A stretch of DNA of 64,000 bases from Thunnus maccoyii (Eukaryota; Chordata; Actinopteri; Scombriformes; Scombridae): contig NC_056542.1 in NCBI RefSeq assembly GCF_910596095.1, positions 27,410,957-27,474,956 of the forward strand, given 5' to 3'. This document shows, in pieces, positions 42,501 through 54,500 of this stretch; position 1 is the first letter of the stretch, and every line of letters starts with the position of its first letter. Under the pieces are notes generated by a model, which had not been told where the DNA came from, ran no database searches, and saw only the letters and a program-made list of their open reading frames with translations. Both the position numbers and the translations under genes were made by a program.

Positions 42501-45500
42501 ACAGCTGTTTTCAGCTATGCCAAAAATAGATACGGATTGACCTTAACTTGAATCTACTTACAGAATAACATACCACTAAATGATGGGCCACATTTAAATT
42601 CTGTTAAATTCACCTGCCAGTGTTTTGCATGTGTCATCCCATTAACTGCAAACACTCTTACATTACTGCCAACTATTTTCCAAAGCGGAAGGAAGGAGAG
42701 AATCAATTAAAAAACATGTGGTAGACTTCAAAAAATGGTTGGCAGTAATATAAAGTGTATTTGATTTGTAATTAATGAGCTAAAATAAACAATAAACTAA
42801 TCTTTTAGATGCTCTATATACTCCTTTAAAGAAGTGATACTATCTTTTATGTTTTTTATTTGACTTGTGCAATCTGTAGTGGTTTGAATAACAGAGCATT
42901 TCCATTATAAAGCTGCTGTTGCTCTTTGGCATGCCCTCTGTTTATCCCCACATCTCCACTGATACACTGAAGATGGCCAGATTCCAAATGTAGCCTTTCA
43001 AAGCCTAAATTACATCAAGGACCTTTTAGCTCTATTGGGCTTTACCATTAGTACACGATTTTTGTGCACCCGCAACAGCCATGGCAGGAGGCACTATGTT
43101 TTCGGGTTGTCCGTCCGTCCATCCCATTCTTGTGAACATGATGTCTCAGGAACGCCTTGAGGGAATTTCTTCAAATTTGGCACAAACATCCACTTGGACT
43201 CAAGGATGAACTGATTGCATGGTGGCCAAAGGTCAAGGTTACTGACACTGTAACATCATAATGTTCTGTAACAACACTTAGGGCCATTATTCAACACCTT
43301 AATTCAGGAACAGAAGGGGAGATTGTAAACGTGTTTCACATTTGGTCAGATACTGAATTGGTGACATTAATCTTGGGTGTCCACCTTGAAACTGTGGTGA
43401 TTGTTTAGATCTTCTGTGCTGCCGGATTGAAGATGCGTATGAAGAATCCACGTTTTAGAATTTGTTGCTTCTTTGCAGCAACATCCATATCTGAAGCATT
43501 GTCTACTGTCAGGCCTACAACTTTGTGTTTTATCAGAATCAGCTTTACTGGCCAAGCATGTGAACACATACAAGGAAAATACACTTAATACCTTTTGTTA
43601 AATTCCTTCAAAGTCTTCACTACAAGTATGATATGATAATATTATATAATATTATATGAGTCTGGAGAGACATGGATGTAAATTGCAACTTGACTGGTTG
43701 GCGGAGGCACACAACCACATGAGGGAATTTCTAGTTTTGTCTGGCTTGTTGTGTAGAAGCGTGCAGATTTGTAGCTGTATAAGCTTAAAGATTTCTAAAT
43801 TTCATCAGAGCATCTCCTTACTTTACACACTGTCATTCATTCTCTCTCTCTGTCTGTCTGTCTCTCCTCTGTTGTGCAGATCTCTTGGCTGACGGTGAGT
43901 ATCCTGACATCACTCTGCTACAGGCTGAATATGAAAATGTCTGCAGGCATTTGATTTTTCACTATCCACCTAGGCTTTCTACAAAAAAATTCTCTATTGT
44001 TCTCTATTGTCTTTGTGTTAAGCTGAGTTATCAAAAAATAAACAGATTTTCACCTTAAGCACTTATATCCTACAGCTGATCTCTCACTAAACACAAAGCC
44101 TGTCTTTTTTTAAAAATTTCAGTCTCTTTGACACTGCCGTCTTCCTCTTTTCTCTATTTTTTCGCCTCCTTTTACTCTCTTCTGGGGGTTGTGACTGGGT
44201 CGTGGCGTATGGATTGTCGGGTTTATCTGTGTAGCAACTCCAGCTGCCACTGACAGCGCCTCTGAAGCTCTCCTGGCGGAAGGAGAGTCTGATGCCGCTG
44301 ATGCAGATGACACTGCTGCTGCCCCTGCAGCTGCTGCGTCCACAGCCGCTGCTGCTACTGCTACTACAGCCGCTGCAGCCACACCGGCGCCCGCCTCGCT
44401 GCCCGTCGCAGCCCTCACCACCACCTCAGCCACAGACATCGACCTTTTCGGAGGTCAGTGTGGTCAGACGGCAGGATGTAGACCAACATACACAGCATGG
44501 TGGCTTGCCTGCTTATCTGCAACAAGCCCCGTCATCATTTAGTAATTTCTTGTTAGGTATCCTTTGGTAGTATTGGACAGGATTGGGATTTGAGTGTCAC
44601 TCCCTAAACATGGCATACAACTGTTTTCATGAGGAGTGCTACTGTAAATCATTTAAATTGTATAGAATAACTAGAAAAGCATACAGACTTTTTCCAGTCA
44701 GATGATAATTAATTATCTCACCTTGAGAATTAATGCAACATGAAATCATGTTAAACCTGATAAAAACATATATACATAGACAGTATGACAATTCAGTAAG
44801 TAGCCAGCACCAGTACAGTTGTAATTAGGCCTATATCTGTTATGAACACACAGAAGGGAACCAAACTCAGGACATGGAGAGGGATATGTGTGGTAAGAAA
44901 AGAGTTTTTATTGTAGGGAAAGATCTGGTGAGAGGCTGATGGCAGGGAATGGGGATCCAGCGACAGCAGGGTTGAATCAAGGTAATGGAGGAGTGTGTCG
45001 GCGTGAGCAGGACTGAATGAGGTGCAGTGTTGCAAGCAGGGATATATTGGAGACTTGATAGTTATTGACAGGCAGACAGACAAGCAGGAGGACAGGCAGG
45101 CAAGTAATGATCCTGGGACACAAGAGAAACAAGTTAACATGCAAGACACAAAGAAACTGAATCACTAGGAATGAAAAATAAATTGGCCTTGAATCATAGC
45201 TACCACTGGTTGAAACAACAATCTGGCCAAGAGTGGGTGAAGAGCAGGGGTAGATATACTGCAAGCTGATGAACTGATGAGAGGCAGGTGAGCAGAGTGG
45301 GGGAGGTGATGAGCCGATTTCAGACAGGTGTGCAGGATGAGCAGAGCCAGGAGAAGGGGGACGACGCCCACGCCAACACACACACACAAAGAAAACATAA
45401 ACACAGATAGAGACAGACAGGGGAGCACTGGGAACACAGGGAATCTTCTGGTACCGTAACAATATCCTCACTTTTATCTAATGTTTTTACATCCCCAGTG

Positions 45501-48500
45501 ATTTTGTCCCCAGTCGCCACTGTGCACACTAATGTGCTGACATGATGTCAAGCTTCCACACACCCTGTTTTGCACTGAGACTAAAACCTTAATCATTTGT
45601 GGCACATCCCAAAAATATGAGCCAGTTTAGTGGATTAATTGCTTTTCAGCAGGTTTATTCAACGCTGGGCAATTGTCACAAAACACTGATGTGTTTTGAC
45701 ATTAACATGCTTTGAGCATTCATCCGAGTGTTTCACAACCATTGTGTCGCACCTCAATAAACCAAATGCAGTGTAATTAATCTGCTATCATGACTCTTAC
45801 TTTTGGGATATGTTGCTATGTGTTTTTTTCTGTTTATCATCCTTAATGACCTTCTTCCTAATGGCTTACTAACAGTTTCATAAATATGTCACAATGATGA
45901 GTAGCTCACTTTTATTTAATGATATTTTGTTTTTTTTAATATTAATTTTAACATTAACTTTTTTATGAGTAGTGGTGACTTTTTGACTACTAAAAAACAG
46001 CAAATTGTGTATTTTTGTCAAAGAGAGACTTTGCCTTGTCCATCCCTGAACTTGACATTTTCCCTCTTGTCACAGAGTACAAGTAACTTGTGACAACTTG
46101 CCTCATTTCACAAGCCTGCACAGGTTGTGCACTCATTGAATGCAGCATTATGCAGCCCTCCAAAACCTCTCATGTGACTGATGGTACAGTCAGATGAATT
46201 ACTGCAGTCACTGGGCTGCATATTTCTTGTATTCTCTGCTTTTTCCTGATGCTGACCTCTCATTTTTGTCCCCTGTCCATTCCATCTGTTTACTCATCTT
46301 TTGTTCTAAACATCCATGTGTCTGTGGGTGTGTTGGTCCGGGTGTTATGTTTTGCGTTTGCGTTCCGGCTGTTTTCGTCTGCAATACCATAGATGCGTTT
46401 GCACCTTCCCCAGGAGACGGTCCTGCTGCCGTGGCCCTGGGCCCTGCTGCTGATGCATTTGGTGAATCTGGTGGGTGACAAGACAGCTTTTTGTGGAAGT
46501 GCGTGCACGTGTGAGTGTATGGGTGTGTGTGTGAATGTGAAAGCTGTTGCTTTTACTATATTAAAGCTGCTTCTGCTTCTGTAGGAGACAGTAGAACAGG
46601 CATTTTGCCCTCAGGGCCTACTGTCTCACCCCAAATCCTGCTCTAATGCCCCAGTCATGGACCCTCCTCCCTCATCTCGACTACTCTTCTCCTCGTAATA
46701 TTCACTCAGTGAATACTGCAGTAAAAAGCACAGCACAGCCTATACAGACTACAGACTATACTATATAATAATGAATACCCTATGTTTTGATTACACTAAC
46801 CCTGATGCTACCTAATTCTGATGATTATATAAATCATCTTGGAGCCTTTTTTTCCTTTTTCTTTTATTTAATTGCATGCAGTTTCTCTCTTTGGCCTAGT
46901 ATGTAAAGCAGGACAAGGACTGGAGCAATCAGTGTAATGTCCATGAAATGTATTTGTTCAAATTTGTTTTCTTTATTATTCAAAATGACTCTTTACTGTA
47001 CATTTTTGGAGCTCTGGTTTGTGCATAGTATACTAACCATAGCAGTAACAGAGCTATTGCCGTTTTAAGTTTATCTAACATGCTGTGGCATTAACTTTAT
47101 TCTGCCCCCACACTTGAAGTGTTTTATTAATCACACCGGCTTTTTAGAAAACCTGCTCATTGGTCAAGTTTGTTGTTTAGTGATGAGAAAACAGATGTTC
47201 CATGTATCCCTAGTATATCACCAGAGTTTTTGATGTTCGACCACTTGCATTTTGCAAAGTAACAAGACATAAATGTGCTTTTTTTAAATGGTGTTCATGT
47301 TTTTTGATATAACAGGTCAAATATTAACTCTGAACACTAACTGATACAAACAGTGGAGAGGAGGAATCACTGAGAAACAATGTTATATTTTATTTAACTC
47401 CTCTATTTCGACTTTTATTTCTTCCTTTGAAGTGTGAAACTATAGTTAATATTGACCAAGTTACACAATGTTTACCACCAGATCAAACAGTTACTACCTG
47501 GTGAGAATGAATTTTAATCCCTGTCTTATATGATCTGGTGAGTGTAATATATGGCTAACAATTTTTAATTTGAGGAAATACTCTAGATGGCATGAATTAA
47601 GCAGCTGTAATGTTGAAGCACTGTGTCTTAATGCTTCAGCTTTAGCACCAGTGCTCAGAGAAAAGAATAAATCATTGTAGATTTCACTCTATGGAAAGTT
47701 GAGCCAAGTGTAAATTGGTTTTAGCTGTTAAAATGACTTTTATAAGATCCTTGCTCTTAATAACATGTCATAGCAGTTATATAATGTTATGATTTATTGG
47801 TCCCATGCAGGTACAGTCAAGTGTCAGTGTAGTTGTAGTGGCCCAATATCACAGCCTGTAGTACACTAACATGTAGGTCACATTGCAAATGATGTACCAG
47901 GGATGCATGGATGATTTTGGTGTTTGTTCTCATCAGTCACAGGGTTGATTGGCCAGTCAACCAAAATTTGTTCTACATCGCCTACTTCACAGTGAGAAGT
48001 ATAGCTCCCCGGTGTATGTTGTTGGTTGTGGATGCAGTACTGAAGTTAATGAGTGACCACGTGTTTGACTGGTTTAATTTCTTTGTGCCTAATCCTCATT
48101 AGGAGCTTCAGAGGCCTCACAAATAAGCTTTTTACAGTGTTTGTTGTTTTAACAAACCCTCAATCCCCCTCCCCCTACCCACCACCCCTTCCCCTTCTTC
48201 TCTCATCATAACCCCCCTAACCCCTAAAAACCACCTCCTGCTGCTCTTCCTGAAGACCCCTTCGCTACGACGGAGGGGAGTGCGGACATTGCTCCAGAGC
48301 TGGACCTGTTTGCTATGAGGCCTGCTGACACGGGGGCTGCCGTCGTCACACCTTCCACCTCTAGTGAGGCGCCGACCATCGCTGCCCCGATCGCTGCCCC
48401 CGCTGCCCCCACCCCTTCTTCCACCACCACCACTACCACCACAACCACCACCGACACCACCACCACAGAGTCTGCAGCCGCCCCGACTCTAGATATCTTT

Positions 48501-51500
48501 GGTGGTAAAGTCCTCTCGCTCTCATTATGCCTCTCACTGCATTGCCCTGCATTATGACAATGATGATGAAGGTTTTGATGATGATGATGACGATGATGAT
48601 GACGATGATTGTATTGCTCTTGCCACTGATGATATGATAGTGACAATGATAATTTACCCAGTCCCTACATCTCAGATTTGTTTTTTTTTATTTTCCATGA
48701 TGCCCTTCCTGATCTAGATCCAGATCATTTAATTGACCATTAAATTAATCAAGCAACTTGACCTCCTCTGCAAAACTGAAATAATTTTAATATAAATATG
48801 AAATTCATGATGTTTGCCACTTTAAAAATCAATCCATCAATTATTTATTTTTTCGCGACCAAATCAGATATTGGATGTTTGTAACTTTTTTTGTCAACAG
48901 AGGTGGCTCAACTTGCTTTGATTATTAACCTAATACTAACAAAGAGACTGCCAAATGTTAGAGGGAAGAAAAATGTTTTCTTCTCCTGCTTGTGACAGAT
49001 ATTTCAGATATTGACAGCTATGAATGCTTTATTGTAGCTGATGCACTTTAGTTAAAGGGGAATATTGCTAAACTTCAAAATTCTCATGAGGGTTTCCACC
49101 AGATGCTTCAGTTACCTTCCACAGTAGATAGTATAAATAGTACAGATGTTAGCCCTGCGATAGACTGGTGACCCATGTTGATTGTTTGCATTTTGCATCG
49201 TAAATCGTGGAATGGAGCTCAGAAATTGGAATTTTCTTCCGACTTGTATGGAACACGCCATTAGCACTGTCATTGTGTATATGTTAGCACGCTTGCATTA
49301 GCATTTAGCTCAAAAGCACCACTGTGCATGTGTACAGCCTTAGAGTCGCTAGCATGACTGTAGGCTTTTGTTACTGAATATCATAGAGATTTGAAAAATA
49401 ACTCTACAGTTATTTCTGGTCATTTAATCAAAGTTCATTAACACAAGTATGAAAGTTTTGTATTCATGCTGAAGTTGGGCAATATTCTCTTTTAACTTTT
49501 TCACTGTTTCATTTTGCATTGCACTGAACAGATACAGAGCAGCTTACCCGTTTATTAATCAAAATATCTGCTCTCTCTGCTTTCCCTCATCTTTCTTCTT
49601 AACTCATCATTCTGTTTGCACTTGACTTGAAATCTGAATGTACATATGATTGTGTGTCCTTGTTCTTAGATATGTTTGATTCTATGCCTGAGCAAAGCCC
49701 TACCACTGAATCCAAAGCTGCTACCACTCCTAGCGTAGACCTTTTTGGTGCAGGTACAGGAGTTGATATCCATTTCTCTGTGTGTGGAACCTGTTCATCT
49801 CTTCTGGTTTCCATACGTCCACTCCTCTGTCAACTGTTTTATTTATCCTACACGTCTTGGTTTGTCCCCCATAGTGGTATGAGATCTGTGCATGCAACCC
49901 ACTCGTCTAGTACTGGATTGTCCTTGTGGCTGCTTTCTATCTACGCTGTCTTTCTACCTGCCATGCTAATGCTTTTCTTTGCTCCCCGACCCCCACGGTT
50001 TTCTTCTTTCTCGTATTTTGCCTCTTGCTTGCGTTGGTAAATTAGACCTTCCTGCTGTTTCGCGCGGGCCCTCTCCTTTGCCCGAGCCGGCTCCGGTTGG
50101 AGACATTGTGACCGGTGAGTCAAGCTGCTTTACCTTAGTTTCTCTTCCTCTTCTCATGAAGAGTGCAGCCAGCCTCCACTTATCATTGAAGTTTTTGCAT
50201 GGTGCTGGTGTCTGCATACACATGCACACCAGTCCTGTACTTCCAGATGGTGCACACTTCAAGGATGTGGATACATAGATAAGATGCAGGGATGCTTGCT
50301 TCCTACTCCTGCTTCTTCTCTGCATTTCTGCTAGCCTTTTAGTCCAGGCATAATAACAGTGCATGAGCAGAGCGTTCTCTTCTTGGAAGCTGTCACGGAT
50401 AAATCTGGTTGTTTAGATCTGAGAGTAATTTAATCTCTCCCTGCTTCTGTCTCTGCCTTTCTTCCTGTTTAGACTCGTTTGCAACTCCAGCTCCTGCTGC
50501 TCCTGCTGCCGCTGCTGCTCCTGCTGCAGCTCCCGCTGCAGCTCCCATCCCAGAAGCCTCCTCTCCTCCCAAAGCAGAGCCAGCACCAGTTATTGACCTG
50601 CTGGGTACAGTACCTCACAGTGCACAAATACACACACACGCACTTCTTTGAAACAACATATGCTGTATAAAAGTTGTGCATCGTATAATTTTACTTTCTT
50701 CTGTCTTTCTGCTGGATGTTTTTATCACTCCTCAGTTGTTTCAAGTTCTCAGGTGAATGTTTGAACCAGCTGGGCTTATATTATCTAGATGTGATAGACT
50801 GTAGGTGTTAGTGCAAAACTATTTTCAGCTGTTTCTGGGTTAGACTGTAGACAGATGATAGACATAGAACAGACAATAGTTGGCAGTAGCCCCCAGTTAC
50901 ATTGCCAAAATAATTATTACACTGTTTGTGTGTGTGTTTCTGTGGAGGTGTGATTTTTTTTTAACAAAATGTGGTTTCAATTTTCAATTCAAATCAGTTT
51001 TATACAATGGTTAAGATTTAGCTATCCGGCTGGATTAAAAACAAGCAGTGTTTTTGAAGCTCCTCATTTTTAGCGTAGCTCTAGGGATGGCAGTGTAGGT
51101 CTGTCTGTCAGTCGGGTGATCCACCACTTTGGCCCAGACTGAAATATCATTTACTTCTATGGGATGGATTGCCATGCATTTTGGCACAGACATTCATGTC
51201 ACCCTCAGAATTAGTCATAATTGAGTGAGTAACAACGTAATGTAATAATTGTGGTGATCTGACTTTTCATCTAGCACCATCAACATGGCAAAATTGTCCA
51301 AAGTTAATGACATCTCCAACAGCTTCAGGTGTCCTTTGTGGTTAGTTCTAACTAACAAATGTTAGCATGCTAACACACTAAGGTAAGATGGTGAAAATGA
51401 GAAACATTAAACCTTCTAAGCATCAGCATATTTGCATTGTCATTGTGAGCATGTTAGCATGCTGATGTTAGCTTTTAGCTGGAAGCATCACTGTGCCTAA

Positions 51501-54500
51501 TTACAGCCTCACAGAGCTGCTAGCATGGTTGCACATTCTTAGTCTTGTTGCTGTGTGTACCTGCACAGTTTGCACCAAGTCTTACTCCAAGACAAATAAA
51601 GCAACCTGTAGAAATGAATTGTATCAGTCTCTTACAGTCATTCTACTATGTTATGACAAAAAACTGAGGAAAATGGTCCCATCATGGCCAATTTTTTTTC
51701 CATCTACACTTCCCAAGTTCCTAATTCCTGCATTGCTTTTTTTCACTTATTATTTCGTATTTCAGTTATAGTTTTGCTGCTTCCCACTGATGCTCCACTT
51801 TTTACGTGGTTAGGAGCCACTCCCTCTGATCCTCTTCTTGGTCACCGACTGTGCACTGAGCTCAGCACTGGTTTCAGTTCATTTAGGTTAGCAAATAAAC
51901 ATGGATAGAAACTATAGCAAAATAGCTCAGGATAAGGGTTATCATTCATAGTCCATCTCAAAAAGAGTTGCGCTCTCAGCAGCACGCCACCCTCCTCTTT
52001 CTTCCTCTACTCTCACCTTCTGTCTGCCCTCTAACAGGCTCTTAATAGATAAGACCCACCTTCTTGAAGCTTGGCAATCAGTCAAGACACAAATGACAAC
52101 CTGTGGCCGTGACAGTCGGTTTGATCTGTCTCACTGTCTCCTACCCCCCCACCATGTCTCAGTGTGTGGTCCGGGGCTGACCTCTCACCCCTTTCTGCCC
52201 TCCATGCTGCATTGTGGATAACTGGATGGCCCTGCAGACTCCTTCAGTGCTCCTGTGGAGGAGACACAGAGCTCTGCTCCTGGAGGGCCTGGAGACGACC
52301 TGCTGGGAGGTGAGACTCCTCTGTCTGTAACTCTTTGGTTACATCAAAATATTTTAATGAAAATTATAGGATATCAAGTTGGAAAGGCTGAAAGGAGTAG
52401 CAAATTTTGATAAAACGTCTGCAGTACTGTGAAAAAGTTTTTATGCCTTCAAATGTTTGATGGAAATGTGCTGATTAAGAAGTTATGCAGCAAGTAATGA
52501 TGGAGATGCATTTGTAAAATTAATGGCACAGGCTCGGCACTACAGGTTGAATTTCATTACACAGCACTTCTGAAGTGGCTTTGGACTCATTTAGAAATGG
52601 AAAATATCTGTTCATCACAACTTCCTAGTCATTTCATGGCCACTGCCTCGCCCATGGATTACAGTATCACAAAAAAAGGGCAAAAAAAGTTTTTATCTTG
52701 GTACAACATGAATCATTAAGGAATATTTTCAACATACACAACATGCTCATACAGACAACAGACATCCTTTTCACATGGTAGCATTTGTGTATTGTACTTG
52801 ATGTACCTGACCTATTTTCTTGTCTTTTCACCTATTTTCTTGTCTTGATGTAGATATGTTTTATTGTTACATGCCCCGTTTGGATAGTGTAATTCGTATT
52901 AGATGTTTCAAATCATTTTCAATAAGCTCTTTTGTTGTCACTGGTTGAGTAATTTGCTGTATCATATTCACTTTCTCTGTGCTGTATTCTCCTACTATTG
53001 GCTGCTGCAGTGATCAACTTTACCACATAGAGAAAACTCAAAATTGAATTTTGGTTGTAAAATGTCTTATGTGTCATCTGTTGTGCCAGTAATCATATTT
53101 AATGTGTGTTTCTCATGAAATCATGGTGATTCAGTCGAGAAAAAACACACATGCTATTACAGTTGCAGTCCTGTCTGTTATATCCATCAGGCCTGATGTC
53201 TCCCACCCTGGCTCCCACCTCCGTCCCAGCTCTGGCTCCAGCCTTGGCTCCAGCTCTGGTGCAGAACGATCTCCTGGAGTCTGGCTTTGACGCCCTAGGC
53301 TCACTTCCTTCTCCAACACCTCCAGTACCCGCTGCAGTGTCAGCGATACCTATAGTACCAGCAGCAGCAGCAGCAGCAGCAGAACCTGCAACCACCACAC
53401 CGGCGCCCTCTGGTGGCTTTGATGCTTCAAGTAAGTGTCCAGTGATACAGTATGTTTTAAAAGATTTCCTTTACATCTATTCTTTTTGTCTCATCTTAAT
53501 CACTTAATACACTTTCATTTTCATGCTTTGTGAAATGTGAAACTTAAGAGAATTTGCTTTTTTCGTTCAAATTTGCACAAGTCTTCTGCTTGATGTGCAT
53601 TAATTTCGTTTGGTTCATTAAAACTGAGCTCTCCCAACCATAGATAGACCTAGCCTGTCACTGTTATTACTGCTGTTCTTCCTGCTGAGAGCTTGACTTC
53701 TGCATGAATGACACACATTGACGTGCTGCCGTCACTGTCCTCCTTATTACATAAAACTGTTGTTCCTGCTGACTGCTTAACTCCTCAGCACTGCTTTCTC
53801 TCTCGCAATGATTTGTCTGTTTTTTTCTCTCAGTCTCTTTGATTCTTCTTCTCTTGCTGGACTCTTGCACATTCACAAATGCTGTGCTTTCTCCACCTCC
53901 TGCTCACCCCTCCACCCTCCACACAATTGACACATCTTTCTTTCTTTTTCCCTTTTTCTGCTATACACCTCTTCTCTTTTGCTCCATTTCAACATCCCTC
54001 TCTCATCCTCACCCCTTCCACTCTGCTGGGTCATTGCTTGCTTCTTCTAATATGTAATTGGTGAGTTCAACCCACTGTGCATTGCAGCATGTGCAGTTTG
54101 GGCAAGTCTCCCCTTCTGCAGGATGTTCCTACTTTGCATGTTGCAACTTAACCACTGGTTGTCTCCTGCATGAGGCAAAACTTACTTTTTTTTGTTTTTG
54201 GTTTTTTTTGATAGAACTTGCCCCCAGTCTTTTACACTAGTGAGGGTTTTAACCATGTGCTACCAAGCCTAAACTCTGCAGTGGACAGGTTTTCATTTCA
54301 ATCGTGCAATAATACACATTTCAATGATACATTTTTAAATGTATTCTGGAGTTGCGAATGAATACATTCAATTAATTTTGGGTCACACAACAAGCTAGGC
54401 ACTATACCATGTCTTATATTTAAGGTCTCAGTCTGCAGTCAAAAAATGTGATTGTCGTTAATAATTAGACCTCTTTGGTTGCTGCAAAGGTTGAAACATT

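Noticed and set aside
43140..43330. Segment that looked conserved enough to be an exon
   Set aside because: It matches a widespread percomorph repeat, with stops in all frames and no splice sites.
44119..44439. Ala/Val-rich minus-strand frame, with similar frames at 41181-41399, 48224-48646 and 53099-53398
   Set aside because: These are antisense shadows of the Ala/Thr/Pro-rich snap91 exons; the plus-strand reading has splice sites and AP180 motifs.
44977..45471. 164-residue minus-strand frame with Cys/Val-rich stretches
   Set aside because: It falls inside a dispersed repeat and is caused by GT/CA-rich sequence.
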